A program made the translations under genes and the position numbers. A DNA stretch of 64,000 bases, taken from assembly GCF_038396675.1 (NCBI RefSeq), contig NC_088931.1, positions 70,396,001-70,460,000 of the forward strand, read 5' to 3'. Numbering within the stretch: the stretch's first letter is position 1; every line of letters begins with the position of its first letter. The notes below the pieces were generated by a model. The model made no database searches. It saw nothing but the letters and a program-made list of their open reading frames with translations, and was not told the DNA's origin. Below are positions 12,240 through 25,249 of this stretch, piece after piece. The DNA comes from Hydra vulgaris (Eukaryota > Cnidaria > Hydrozoa > Anthoathecata > Hydridae).

Positions 12240-13730
12240 ATTATTTCTGCAGTGCGTTTTAGTTTAATTTTGCTGATAAATAAACTCTATTGGGGATATT
12301 AAGTCTCGAAAAACAATAAATTTCTTTTTTGTTTTTCAAGACTTAAGAAATATCTTTTTATTATTTTTAACTTATAGTTTATAATTTTTATTATTTTAGA
12401 TAAAAATCTTATTATTTTTTATTACTTAAAAGTTAAAGAACTGCGGTATATTTATAATAATTATTTTTTTATATGACTTAAAACATATATATTTTTGTTT
12501 TTATAGTTTTATTATATAAAAAGTCTTTATAATTAACTAAAAAAGTTTTATTCCCAATTCCTCCAAACGCTATAACCCCGTCATGGTTGCCTATGCTAGA
12601 CAAATAAAGACACAAAAACTGGTTTCTCTGTAAGGTGTAAACTATAAATAAATACACAAAAAATAAGAAATTGTTTTTGAGAAATGCTTTTACAGTTTTG
12701 GTTGTCAGGTTCAATGCCGGTACTAACCAGATAAGTAACGTTGGTTCGGAAGGATTCGTGAGAGCCCAAGTAAAATGCTCTTTCACGGTGCTCTGAGAAA
12801 AGACCGTAGGGACTTTTTGGAGCACCTTTACAACTACAAAGAAAAAAGGAACTTAAAAAAAAATGAAGCTGACCTGACTTCAATTTTAAATTTATCAAAA
12901 AAAGTTAAATATTTGCCGGATAGATTTTAAGGATTTTAATGTATAAAGTTAGGTTTGAACATTAAAGTAAAAAGTTAACTCGTTTAAAATATTTTAAAAT
13001 AAAAAAATAGGCTTTTTAAAAACAAAATACTTTGATTTTTTATTAATTGTTTATTTTGTAAATTGCAATTGTGTTTTTTTGCGGATTGTGATTTGTTGTT
13101 AATCAACGAATCATAATAGTGATTTGTTTTAAACGACAGGTGTTGCTTATATTTGTTTTTTCTAATTAATTAAATAGACAACGAGGCGAAATATCATAAG
13201 TAACTGCTCAAAATAATGATAACAAATAAAATTTTGATTGGTATTACGAAAAGTAAAAAAAAAACTAAGAAAACACCTGTTAATTATATATTTAATTACT
13301 ACGCGTTTTTCTTTGTACGCGATAACGTACAAAAAATACGTCATAACTGCAGCAAAGCTGATTTCAACTATTCTCTCATATCATGTTTCTTTGTTTTTAT
13401 ATGTGCTTTTTATTTCTTGCGCCGTTGTTTTGTTTCTCATGCCGTAATCAATTACTTGTTTATTAGTATATTTATTTAGTTTAAACAATTCTATTTTAAA
13501 CGAAACAGAACTTTCAAATAAAATTGTAGTTGAAATTGATAAGCAAACGATTCGTTTAACAAATTTATTTATATTTAAATTAGCAACACTTTTTGAAAAC
13601 AAAAAATTGTAAAAATCTGTTGTTTATTAAAATTATTAATATTTATTTCATCAAAAGTTATAAAACCTATTTAAATCGTAAAAAAGAATAAAAAAATTTC
13701 AAAAATTGTGGAGTTGAAAAAACTGTTAGA
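12240..13730. other. Non-coding stretch; possible old repeat fragment
   Basis: Mostly AT-rich. The segment 12690-12840 is richer in GC than its surroundings and includes ggtgctctgagaaaagaccg; it could be a fragment of a repeat, but I cannot name it. Overlapping minus-strand frames there look accidental. Confidence 0.4.
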
Positions 13731-13976
13731 ATGCAACTTCACAAAATTACAGTTATAGTATTTGCTTTATGCGTTGTCTCATCGAGCATTTTTTCTCTAA
13801 AACTGTCTGATTGGAAATGCTCATATGGATGCTCGACAGATTTTGATATTTGTATATCAAACAACTTAACGAAAGACGGCTATACGGAATGTTACTCAAA
13901 TAAAGATCTATGTCTCCAAACATGTCTTGAGCAGGGATTGCCCACACACACGAAAAGACAATTCTATAAACAATAA
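13731..13976 (+). CDS. Small secreted cysteine-rich protein, one cysteine repeat
   Basis: An 81-residue open frame with a clear signal peptide (Lys/His N-region followed by hydrophobic residues about 6-22) and a short mature chain. Its six cysteines are spaced C-x3-C-x6-C and C-x6-C-x3-C, identical to the first module of the protein at 1944-2315, with matching CST-x-FD-x-C and CLQ-x-C cores. The stop codon is followed at once by AATAAA, a plausible polyadenylation signal. It lacks the second module of its relative. The conserved pattern and signal peptide argue for a real single-exon gene or last exon. The role is unknown; secretion is inferred. Confidence 0.65.
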   Translation: MQLHKITVIVFALCVVSSSIFSLKLSDWKCSYGCSTDFDICISNNLTKDGYTECYSNKDLCLQTCLEQGLPTHTKRQFYKQ

Positions 13977-13979
13977 ATA

Positions 13980-15789
13980 AAAGTATTAGAGCTTTACAAA
14001 TAGAAGAGAAAAGTAAACTGTTATCAAATTTTTTGTTTTTTTTTGCATATATATGTTTGATATTATGTAAACTTGTTAGTTTTCCATTCCTAATAAATTA
14101 GCATTGTCTTCTTCATATCTCCCTAATAGTTATCTTTATGTCTTCCCAACGTTATCTTTATATCTCCCAAGTGTTTATATAGTTTTTATAGTTATATACA
14201 TTATTAATCTGGTTATATCTCCATACCTACCTACTTAGTTAAATAAAAAAGGCGTTTTGCTTTAAAACGCATCTATTAGACTTGAAAAACTTTTTTCCAC
14301 AAAATTCGGTAAAGCAGTTAAGAAAACTTATTTTCTTATCTGCTATACCAAATTTTGTGCCAAGCAAAGAAATACTTTCTTATCTAGCGCAAAAATTATG
14401 TTTTTGATTTAAGGAAAAGAATTTTGGCATGGTTTTAACTGAGTTTTGTTTATTGTTTGCCGTGCCATTAAAAAACGAATTTAGTTTTCCCTGATCTCAA
14501 TTGCTATATGACAAAAAGTTTTATTTCGTTATATATTATTTTTTAAAAGACTTTTTATTTGACGTATTTAATATATTTTAATTAATTATTTTATCTTTGT
14601 TTAAATTTGTTTAAATGCTCTTAGTCGTTAAAACTTGTGTTATTTCGATAACATTGTTACTTTGGTTACATTTATAATTCGATTACATTATTTTGCCACT
14701 ATTTTCAAAGTATGAGCTACTTAAGAAAATGCCAACAATTTTTATTAAATTGTTTTATTGCTACTCGTACAATTTTCATTCTATAACAAAAATATCGCTT
14801 TGCAATTTAAAGCATAGTTTGAATTTTCAAAAGCTTGGAAATCTCAATTTTTTTTTAAGTATAAACAAGTCGCATAATATGCTCAAAAAAGGTTAAGAAG
14901 CTTGTAAATGGAAATATTACAATTAACTATTATTTTCAGAATAAACACCAATAAACAATGGTTAAATTGGCTCCGGGAAAGCAAAATAAAATTGCGATAC
15001 ATTTAATTTATTCTCTAGAAAATAAAAAAATTAAAACCTTGTTGGTAATTTCCAAAACAAGATCACGATAATATCTTTAAAATATAAAATTCCTTAATAC
15101 TTTCATTGTACTTTTAATGTTTTACATACCAATTAAACAAACGATATCCTATAAATCTTACCACTTTGAAATGTTTAGCATGCGTTTTTTAACAACAGAT
15201 TATGGTTGTTTTGAAACGGTTTTGGTTAAAACTTGAGTTGCAAAGCCGCTAAAAGAAATGAATCTAGATAAGAATTTTTTTTTAAGTGCAATAGGCTTTC
15301 AAGTGAGAAAATGTTTTGAAGGAGTGAGAGGTATTTAATGAGCAGTAATAAATGCCTTTAATGAGCAATCAAATTGTTTTTAAATCAAATCTGAATAATC
15401 AAAAAATAGCTCAATAATCAAAATTGTTTTTAAGTGTTATCAATAAGATTTTATCATATGTTGTTATTAAGTCTGATAAGTAACTTTAATTTAAATAATT
15501 ATTTTTGACAATTCTAAATTAAGGCTATTTTATTTACATAAGTTTTAAGTTACATATATAAATTATCTATGCATTTATAATTCAAAAAAGTTAGTTAAAA
15601 AATTCGTCTTTTTTTTTGTATTTATTAACTATTAAGCAGTACTAGCTACTCAAGATTTTACCTCTTCACAGTAGCTCAAAATTATTTCTTTGCTTGAAAA
15701 CTACTTCTTCTGCCATTATCTTGATATTGCTGTTACCATGGTCACAAAATTGCATTGGTGCTACATGGTCTCTTACAAATATTTTATTA
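13980..15789. other. AT-rich DNA; one hairpin
   Basis: No supported gene. A 29-bp imperfect inverted repeat (14298-14326 with 14331-14359, core cacaaaattcggtaaagcag, three mismatches) could be a small MITE or fold-back duplication. A short tandem phrase (gttatctttat) recurs near 14130-14170. Confidence 0.5.
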
Positions 15790-16684
15790 AATTCTATTCA
15801 TGGACATGGTTTAAGAAAATCTCAAACTTATCTGAGCAGTTTTTAACCAAAATTAGTAAAACATGGGAAAATGTTTATTTAGCTGGTGATTTTAACTTAA
15901 ATTTGCTTAATTGTGCTTTAAATAAAAATGTTCAATATTTTTTAGATCACTTATTCAATATAATCTAATACTAACAGTAAATAAGTCAACGAGAAGAACT
16001 AAGACCTCATCATTACTACTTAATAATATAGTTACTAACAATTTTCTAAACTGCCGTTTGGGAATGAGTATAATAAAAACTGATTTAACAGATCACTTTT
16101 CAATATTTTTAATTACTGATATCATAACTCTAAATAAATCTTCCTCAAACTCTACAATCTTAACGCAACAGATTGTTAAAAACTCCTTTATGTAATTTCG
16201 AGCTCTTTTATCAAAAAATATTGATTGAAATCTTATTCGACAATCCCATGAAGTCAATCCTGCGTATAAAGTATTCTTAAAGCAATTCTATAAACAGTAT
16301 GACATATAAATCTAATTAATTTAATTTAAATCTAACTGAGAAAAAGAATGCTTTTAATAGTGTAAAAATTAATAAAAACGCAGGCATTGACAAGATCAGC
16401 GTGATGTCAGTTTTCGATATTATTGAACCGTCGTTATATCATATTTTTTACCTTTCATTAAAACTTAAAGTTATGACAACCACTCCAATTTTCAAATCTG
16501 GAGAATAAAAAAGTTTCAAAATACAGACCTATCTACGTCTTATCTTGCTTCTCAAAATTATTGGAACGTATTCTGTAAAACAGACTTAATGACTGTTGAA
16601 TATTAAACAATATGCTGTACAATAAACCATTTGATATTAGAATAAATAATTCAACTAATCATGCTGTAGTCGAACTAATTAATC
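15790..16684 (+). pseudogene. LINE relic, 5' half (endonuclease and start of reverse transcriptase)
   Basis: The stretch VYLAGDFNLNLLN (about 15876) is the Asp-Phe-Asn motif of an apurinic-type endonuclease as used by CR1/L2/Jockey-type non-LTR retrotransposons. The match continues in a shifted frame with TRRTKTSSLLLNNIVTNNF and TDLTDHFSIF. A reverse-transcriptase start follows near 16370 (KNAGIDKISV, then EPSLYHIFYLSLK and TPIFKSGE). Frames change and stop repeatedly, so nothing functional remains. The element is cut at 16684 by a hAT insertion and resumes at 19018. Confidence 0.8.
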
Positions 16685-19010
16685 TATAGATGCCACGAAT
16701 ATTCGACAACTAATTGGTATTCGGTGTATTTGGCAACATTTTATACTATTCGGCATCCGGCCAAAACTGCAAACTATGCTGCCGAAAACCGAATACTGAA
16801 ATATGAAAAAAATCGCATTAGAAATAGATTAATACTACTATATATTACTATAAATAATACAATAAACAGTTAGTCAATAATTAAAAATATTATATATATA
16901 AGATTCTATTATTCACAAAATTTATTTTATTTAAAACAAGTTTAATACTTGAAATCTATCAGTGGTAATTATGGTTAACAAAAACAAAATTTTTGGCAAA
17001 CTTTTTGCAATCAGATATTTTTTGTTTTTAAAGTTGAACCGCACATCAAGTTCAGATTGAAGCAAAGATCTAATCGTTGATAAATTCGGTGTTCTCTAAA
17101 CTATCTCTTTCTTTCCCAAATATTTTAATATTGTGACAACATGTGGAATTACCCCAGAAATACCCGAGCTGGTTATTTTTGTAATTTGTTTGAACGATTT
17201 GAGAGATTTGGAACATTGTCCCATTAAGCAGGTGTTAAATTGTTTAAAGAATCGTGATCAGTTATGAACAACAAGACAGCTCGCTTTTGCTCTAATAACC
17301 GCTTCAATAAATAGTATGTTGAATTTAAGCGTGTGCTTGCGTGTTGTATTATTTGGTGTCTTTTAGTTTAAGCTCTTGACGAATGCATTTTAGTTTTTCT
17401 TGTGCTATACTAAAGTGGTTAAAATGGGTGACAATTTGTCTTACAGCAGCTTTCCTCTGAGTTGTTTCTATTTGAGAATTAATCAATACATTGACAGTCA
17501 GTTGTAGTTATTGAATAAAACATTTGACAGAGTCATATTGTGAATCTCGTACATTTTATCATATTGGTTCCACTGTCATGAACAAGAAAATGGATTTTGC
17601 TATGTGAAATGTTCCATCTTTCTGCATTAGTAGTTCTGCAATGAGTTCTTTTGCGATGTTGGTACCAGTATGTGAACCAGAAAACAGCTTCATCGCTTTA
17701 AACAACATGTTCAAAAATAAAACCTGGAGATTGCTATTAAATATATCAAAGATAATTTTTTTCAGTCATATAAGAACGACAAGGTATTTTGTATTGCGGT
17801 AGTGCCTTTTCGATAAGCTTGTTGAAGCCAACTCGTTTAACAAAAGATAAAAGTTCGTTGTCTAAGGCAATTATTTCTCCAATTAAGCAATGATATTTCA
17901 TTCGAATCATTAATATTCCAAAACAATTTTTTTTAGCTGTCTTTTTAGAGTTAACTGTTTCTTTTTTAACGTACCTGTTACAGCTGGTATGTTAGAGTCG
18001 GTATAAGTGAGAGAACCCTCAATTTTGATCCCTATGGCCGGTGGATATTCAGTTAACTTAGCGTGCTGCTTAGAATGCTTGTTTTGAAGGTGGTTTTTAG
18101 AGAAGTTGTTGCTGGAAACAAAAAAGAGTACTTAAACTTAGAGTAGTTAAAGTACCTACTGTGCAAAAGAACGAAGAATATAAATATTACTAGCGTAAAT
18201 AATTTGTTTTACTAAAACATATTTAAATAGTTATAATATAATTGTAATAGTTTTACTTATTAGCTCACCTTCCTTCTCCACCATGCGAGATCTTGTTTTT
18301 ACAAGCAAACAAACTGCTAGCTTATTGTTTTCCATGCAAATTTCACAATATTTTCAAATAGGTAATTTTTTATTAAAAGATGCCATTTTAAAAGCTTATT
18401 GCAAACAAAGATTTAAATTAACACAACTTTTGTTACTTATTGTAGTTTTTCGCATGCAAAACTACAATAAGTAATAAAAGTTGCTAAATTGGCTTTTCGT
18501 TCACTAAATTGACTTTTTGATAATAATATTTTTCAAAAGGATAAATAATTGTGAATTTATTTATGCGGTTTTAAATGACAATATTTGAGGTCTGTAATTT
18601 AAAATAATTTATCGAATATGTAAATAAATGAACTGAATTCAGTAAATTCAATTTATTTATTTAAAAATTCTAATGACAACTTATATTTTAAATAAATTAA
18701 CAACTAATATAAATCGCAAACAACGCAATTGCCACCAAACATTTTAAAGCTTTCCCTATAGAATTACACTTTTTTTTATATCTTACGTAACGGGTTGTGA
18801 GAAATACAACCTATAAGGAAAAAAGTTTGATGTAACAAATAATTAACAAAAAACATGCCCAAACACGTAAATAAAACAAACATGCGTATTTAACCGTAGC
18901 GTGATACGGTAATCTTTTTTTTAATGCAGGCTGGAAACTGTCAACCGTGAAATTCTCTGTGTTATCGAATATTCGGTATTCGGCAAAATCACTATTTATG
19001 GCATCTCTAG
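16685..19010 (-). mobile_element. hAT-type transposon inserted in the LINE
   Basis: Flanked by a direct repeat attaatc (16678-16684 and 19011-19017). Both ends show the same imperfect inverted repeat (agatgcca inward, with ggtattcgg-type sub-repeats further in). Inside, on the minus strand, is a decayed BED-finger transposase. The 2.3-kb unit interrupts the LINE reading frame, so it arrived later. Confidence 0.75.
17040..18345 (-). pseudogene. BED-finger hAT transposase relic
   Basis: On the minus strand near 18345-18070 the phrases WxxFEICMENNKLAVCL and FSKNHLQNKHSKQHAKL give the C-x2-C...H-x3-H pattern of a BED zinc finger, the usual N-terminus of this hAT group. Further downstream (near 17170-17060) hydrophobic and charged phrases fit the RNase H-like region, but stops and frameshifts are frequent. 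An inverted duplication (18424-18483) sits at the finger's 5' side. Confidence 0.6.
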
Positions 19011-19017
19011 ATTAATC

Positions 19018-19960
19018 ATGTATTAGATGCATTCAATAAAGGCTACTTTACTTTAGAAGTTTTAATTAATCTATCAAAACTTTTTACACAGTTAACCATA
19101 AGATACTTATAAAAAAACTAGAACTCTATGAAGTAAAAAATAAAAACTTACTTTGTATAAAAGATTAACTGGCGAACAGGTGACTATTTATTATTTATGA
19201 AAAAAATGAAATATTATGAAAAAAATGAAAAACAAAAATGCATTACATGAGTTGTGCCCAAAAGTTCAATCTTAGGTCCATTATTGTTTTTATTGTATTT
19301 AAATGATTTATACTTAGCATTAAATATTTTAAATGTTTGCAAACATTGTTGCAAATATTGTATTGGTTGCAAATATTGTTTGCAAACAACTTCAATCTTT
19401 TTCATTCCAATAAAGACATAAAAGTTCTCTTTATAAAGAACTATTCAAAATAAACGAGTGGTTCACAATTAACAGACTTTCATTAAATGTAGATAAAGCT
19501 AAACTTTTTTTATTCTGCAAACACAGTAAAGATAATAATATTCTACTAAAATTACCCAATATCCTAATCAATAATTTTTTAGAAGTAATACTGTTGAAAA
19601 TTTAGGAGTAATACTGATGAAAATTTGTCATGGAAACCAAATATGAAGTATATTGAAAATAAAATCTCAAGAAATGTTTCCATATTATATAAATTAAACC
19701 ATTTCTCAACAATGCACCCATGAGAAAAATATAGTTTTCATTTATTCGCAGTTTTATCTCCAACTGCAATATTGTATGTACAGTTCGAATATTATATAGT
19801 TCGAATCATGTTGAAATAAAAAAAGTTATAGTAAGAACACACACGCAGAATCGTATTTGGTGCTTACAGAACTTTTCATTGCGAACCTCTTTTAAGGAAA
19901 CTTAGTGCCTTAAGTGTTTATAAACTTAATATGCATCAAGTTCTACAATTCACGTTTATG
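19018..19960 (+). pseudogene. LINE relic, 3' half (reverse transcriptase palm and thumb)
   Basis: Continuation of the LINE interrupted at 16684. Recognisable in shifting frames are FxxNKGYFTLEVLINLSK, VPKSSILGPLLFLLYLND (about 19256-19310, the GxxQGSxLGP-like motif B), a region where FADDT would be expected but is disrupted by a local duplication of gcaaatattg, then LSLNVDKAKLF and a C-terminal thumb phrase around WKPNMKYIENKIS. No intact frame remains. Confidence 0.8.
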
Positions 19961-20375
19961 CTTAAGTGAAGTTTCGCACAAATATCCTACTCATTTTTTA
20001 GTTAATAAGTTAGTTTGTTTTATTTTGTCATTATGCACACATGTTACAATGTTATCCTTAAGATCTAATAAACATATATAATTACAATCTGACTGGGGCA
20101 ATAAGAAAGGGCTTGGTGATAAGACAAAAAGCCTTATCATCATGTCCCTTCGTAAAATGGAGAAAAATATAGTTTTACAAGTTATAATATTATACAAAAG
20201 AGTGAAACTAAAAATTTTGAAAAAAATAAAATTAAATAATTTGAAAAGAATTTATAAAGTTTACAAAAAAAGAAAAAATCTTTAAGCAAAACATTATGGC
20301 ATAAATCGTATATACGTATTGAAATATAGCGTAAATATAAAAATAACGTTATATATAAAACAAAAACTTACAAAT

Positions 20376-21552
20376 TGGTACATACACCGTAGATTTCCCT
20401 TATTCCGAACAGTCCCAAAATTCCGAACATTCCCTAATTCCGATCAGCTTTAGTTCACTTATTGTTACATCATTTATTTTTATGAGATTTTTAAAAGAAA
20501 AACTGATTAATAAATTGAAAGACAAGGGTAATCAAAATATGAAAAAATATTAATAAAGTATATATCGATACCATGAAATTTTTTAATTGCAAGTAAAACA
20601 CTTTTTAAAACCCTGGAAAACCAACAATATAAAAACAACAACCTAAAAAAAAGGCAAATTTAGTTGCAAACTGTTCGATGTAGAATTTAATGGTAATTAT
20701 TTATCTGAAAAAAAAGTAAAAAAATATAGCAATACTTTGTAAGATATTTCAAAAAACATTGCTTTTGGCATAATTTCAAAATTTCTGCATAATTTAAAAA
20801 AAAAAGCGTTTCCCGAAATCCAAACAAATTCAAAAATAATTCCAAATAAAACTGCAATCGGCGCTTTTTTTCAAGATGTAACAAATGACAAAATTGAAAA
20901 TTGTTTTTCTGGAAAGTCTACCAATTCACAGTTTTCACTCGATAAGACTAATATTATACATAAATTCAAAAACCTCTTTGAATAGACTTTCAACAAACGA
21001 AGTATTGCTCAAAGAACTAGATAGCATCAAAAATGCCGTTAAACAAGCATCTTTTTAAATTAATAAATCAGTGCTCAGTGTGCTTAGAGATAGATTAAAC
21101 CTTTCCGGTTTTCCGGTAGTAAAGAAAAGGAAGCAATAATTAAAAGAAAAATAAGTTATAACATGACTGAACTATCTGCAATGGCTCAGGACAAAATTAC
21201 ACAAGCTGCTAAAAAAATAAAACTAGATGAAAAAGAAGCCAGAAAAGTTATTAGATAAAAAAACTTGGACTCAGCAATTCTCAAAGAACAAAAATTTATA
21301 AAAAAAGAAGACAATTTTTTAAATTTTCTTTTAAAACTTAAGAAACCCCGAAAACGGTCTCAGAAATATAACGGAACAACAAAGGTATCTGCTAGTCCAA
21401 TTACTGAGTATCTTCCTGCCGCCTGCTGTAATCCCTACCACATCAATTGTCTTTGTATTTCCTGCAAAAGCTTTTGGGACGAAGCTACAAACAGCAAATG
21501 GGTTGCATGTGAAAAGTGTTCTAACTGTTCTTGTATTATCAATTATCATTAA
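20376..21552 (+). pseudogene. Pogo/Tigger-like transposon relic with cysteine-rich C-terminus
   Basis: The left boundary carries a repeated ttccgaac phrase (20400-20440) reminiscent of pogo-type ends, but no matching right end is visible. The best-preserved part is the C-terminus (21122-21552): a Lys/Glu-rich helix followed by a zinc-binding-like domain with cysteines in NCLCISCKSFWDE and VACEKCSNCSC. That domain resembles the degenerate PHD-like finger at the end of some CENP-B/pogo-related transposases. One stop lies at about 21256. The DDE core is not recognisable. The superfamily assignment is tentative. Confidence 0.45.
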
Positions 21553-21667
21553 ACAATTGAATTCGCGTGCAAGAAGTGTGAAAAACTGTTATCAGTTTTA
21601 ATTTTTGTAACTTGATGTTTTAAAACAATATTTTTTGAATACTAAAACTTTTTCATTATATGTTTTT

Positions 21668-21778
21668 TAAAAATTATCAAATCTGTACAGTACAGCTAGG
21701 GTTGCTACCTCAAAATGATTTAATATTCATTTGGAGATGGTAACTATAGCTGTACTATACGGATTTGATAATTTACAA
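21668..21778. repeat. Palindromic MITE-like hairpin
   Basis: Imperfect inverted arms of about 48 bp (aattatcaaatctgtacagt at the left, complement at the right) around a short AT spacer. It could be a miniature inverted-repeat element. Confidence 0.7.
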
Positions 21779-21784
21779 ATTATT

Positions 21785-22828
21785 AAAGGGGTTACTGAAC
21801 GATGTTTCAGTCCTTGAATTACTGCCATTTAAAAAAAAAGATGTGAAATAAATAAAAAAAACTGCTTTGCTACAGGTAAATGGATCTCAGAATGTTGGGT
21901 GTTTTTTAAGATCCTGCTAAGCTCCAAATATTTGAGCATATACTTGTTTTCACTTTTATGAGTTAAAGTGATACTCCGGCTTGATTGCCAAAAATGTTTT
22001 AATAATTTTATACTATAGTTTTCATATGTCTTTAAATAAATATTTAGGACATTGTTTTTTCGTTAGGGACTTCAGAATGCCAGGTTAAATAGTAGGTAGT
22101 ATTGTTGCCAACATTGCTTAGGAAATCATGAATTTCTGCATAAATTATTTATTTTCCATGCTGAATATATTTTTAAATGTTTGGTTCACTTATCTTTTAT
22201 ACTTTTTACATTCCACCACTCAATGCTAGGTTAAGGGACCTCAGAACGCTTGGAAACTAAAAGTTAATTTAAAAAAAAAGAAAAGTCATTTCCATTTAAT
22301 TTCATCTAGAAGTTATGAAATGAATATTCTGCTTATAGTTTCGTCACGAAACCTCATTCAAAACACACTTTAGTGAGTTTGCTTTATTTGCTTTTTACGA
22401 ACTGAGCTGTGTATTCATAAAAATACCGAAAAAGATCATATATCAACAGCAGTAACAGTTTGATCTCCAAAAGATGATCGCTGTGGCTCAGATAGATATT
22501 GGAAACATAAATACGAAAGTGCCATGGAAACTTATCAAACAATATCTGATAAATCAATAAAGAAGCATCTCTTAAAAAAAATTTGTTGGTTATAGGTAGT
22601 TTTTTTGCTACTTAATTTACTGAATTCAAACCAGCTAATACAACTCTACCGAGTTAATTAATTATTGTGGATTTTAGATTGTAATTTAATTTTGTTCGTA
22701 ACTGTTTATTCTCTGATTGTAATAACATTTACAATCGTTAGAAATGGTAGAATATGTATAAAATTGTTTTCTGTTCAACCTACCTAAGTTAACTCAATCT
22801 CCCCCACAGAATAAATATATTGTCGCCC
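21785..22828. other. AT-rich DNA without recognisable gene
   Basis: No supported gene; three loosely similar phrases (ggatctcagaatg, ggacttcagaatg, ggacctcagaacg) hint at a diverged repeat. Confidence 0.4.
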
Positions 22829-24712
22829 AATGTATTCAATCTCGCCCGGGTGGGCGAGAATAGATGAAGCATGTCATATGAAGAATTACGCTGCCAGCAG
22901 TTTTAACAAAAAACCTTTCGTCGTGACCCCCATTATTATTTGATTAAATTTGGATGACATATTTTCAAAATTTTGAATGCTTACAAGAAGTATATTTTAA
23001 TGTATTTTTATTCTATATATTATTGAGGAAATTATTTTTAAATTAATTACCCTTAATTCAACATCATTGGTATTAGCGTAAAATTGAACCCTAATTTTAA
23101 TTGATAATTGCTTTGACAAAAATTGATTATATCCACGTTAATGTATTTTTGATTGCCTTCAAAAATTAATTAATCTTCAATACATCTCCTCTGTGTGTTG
23201 TTATAAAGGAAACTAATTAAAAGATAAATTGCTAATTGCAGTACTATGGCCCTGCGTTGAGTATTGAGAATGTTCATGAGAAAGCAGCAGAAAGTGAACT
23301 TCTTATTAATGTTAATAATGTCATGACACCAATTGCATCATAATGCTTACAAATAATGGAAACTGAAATGAATTATGCTTAGTTGACAACCTTAAATTAT
23401 TTGTTTTAAAAAGACTTTGATCTTGCTTGCGAAAACGGGTTTGTGACCTGGTGTGCACTGAAACGTTTAGTTCTTAACAACATGTCCAAAAATATATCTG
23501 AGCATTAAAATCAAGCATTAGCAAAAGAAACAGAAGTTACTGAAAACAATTGTTCTTCGGTTAGTATTGTACTATTGTGATTTTGCTAGTACCACTATAC
23601 AATAAAAATTATAATTTAAACTTTAGCTAGCAACTGTGACTAATATTTTATATACAAATTGATAAAAGTTCTGAATGAAGCATTAAGTTTACTACCTTGC
23701 ATTTCAATAGTATTATTTATACTTTTTTTAGAAATTCCAATCATCAATTGTTCAAGAAATTAATTTTTCAAACTTTGATGCTTCTGTAGATGCTGGAGTA
23801 GTTGCTAATCATCTAGAGCAATTACAAGTTGGCACTGAAGAAGATAAAGCAATTCACAATTCGTTACAAAGCAAAGCCTATATTTTTGAAGCAGAAACGG
23901 TTGTTCATGATAAGCAGATTGCATTTTTGATCAATACAGTTAAGAAAAAAAATATTGACTTCATTGTGAATAGTTTTTTTAATCTTACTAAGCGAAAATC
24001 TTAGAACCACCAAACTTTAATTCTACGACAGTTTCAGATTTTCCATTTGCAAACTCTTCTACCCTGACAAGTCAATCATTTCACAAAGCGATCAATAGTT
24101 TCATAGCAACAATGCAACTTTTAATAAATTTTTAATTTTAAAATAATTCAAAATTTTTAAAATTATATAAATATTTGTACTTTTATTGAGTATATGTTTT
24201 TATCAATGCAGGTGATAGAGATGATAATGTCTTGGCATATCCTAAGGCAACCACACGAAAAAAGATAGCGAACAGAGAAGACCAGCTTTAATACTTCGTT
24301 GTAACTTCTTAAGAAGCATACTTAGCAAAGCTGAAATATCACCAAGACAAAATCCGACAGGAAAGAAAAAAATGCAAAAGAAAACAACAGCAACTTATTA
24401 ATGTTGCTAAGTGACTCAAAGAAAAAGAAGAAAATGGTATTGGCCTTTTGAAAAAAAAATTAGAAACTTTCGCATTCAAATAAACCCCATGGTTTTAAAC
24501 TTTCTTTATTAATTAATAAATGGTGCAATTGAGCATACAAATTAACTAACGACATCTAATCTCACTTTCCAGTATACTAAATAATCTCTATTTCCTGTAT
24601 CAGTATACATATAATGTCGCCTAAGGAGATTATAAGTTCTTTTTTAAAGTCACACAGTATGTGAATTTAAATCAACATGGCGAGATTGAGTTCAAGTGGG
24701 CGAGAATCAGTG
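22829..24712 (+). mobile_element. Degraded TIR element with CTCGCC-rich ends
   Basis: The left end (ttgtcgcccaatgtattcaa then tctcgcc) is matched in inverted orientation at 24680-24712 (ggcgagattgagttcaagtg then ggcgagaa). Between them are coding-like islands on the plus strand: one at about 23740-24003 (acidic, ending FNLTKRK then stop) and one at 24290-24480 (basic coiled coil around AKLKYHQDKIRQERKK). These could be remnants of a transposase, but no catalytic motif is visible. Confidence 0.45.
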
Positions 24713-24984
24713 GTTTTGACACGTTGTACAATTTATATTGGTACTGCCAAATACTCTCATAAAATCTAAAGAATTCTACATAGTTTTGTAGCTGAAGGAT
24801 AAGCTATCTAATGATATATAGTGCAGCTGTGTAGGTCTAATAATAGTTTGTCAACATCAATTTCAGTGCGGATGTGGGCAAAGTTCGATTAAGTTACCCT
24901 ATACGTTTAGAGCATTTATTTCCCTGAGTAATAGCTCAGCACTTATGTACCTATCTGCGCCCAAAACTAATCAACTTACTTGCT

Positions 24985-25249
24985 TTTGTTTTGTATAAGT
25001 TTTTTTAGGAAAGGTGAATTATTGTTTGCCCAGGCAATCGTACATTAGTTGATATGACAATGGATAATTTTTTCAAACATATTTTATTCAAAAGATTTTT
25101 TGTCTTGCACATAATCCTCAGAGTCTTTGAAACTTTGTTCTCGCCTAACTTTATTTGGTTTTTCCAATTTAAATGTTTATCGAAAAATATATCAAGTATT
25201 TTCATTAAGAAAACTCTTTTTATTTTAATGTCCTTAATTGTTAGTTCTG
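24985..25249 (-). pseudogene. LINE relic, 3' part of reverse transcriptase
   Basis: The minus-strand phrase LTIKDIKIKRVFLMKILDIF then FDKHLNWKNQIK and LNKICLKKL is the typical thumb/C-terminal region of a CR1/L2-like reverse transcriptase. It continues directly, after removal of the 1.2-kb insert, from the frame ending LSLKLP at about 26480. Confidence 0.75.

Noticed and set aside
11901..12302. Three overlapping MYVC-repeat frames
   Set aside because: The tetranucleotide repeat is open in every frame that avoids stops; not genes.
12478..12898. Overlapping minus-strand frames of about 100 aa
   Set aside because: No domain, signal or repeat support; they overlap one another in different frames and look accidental.
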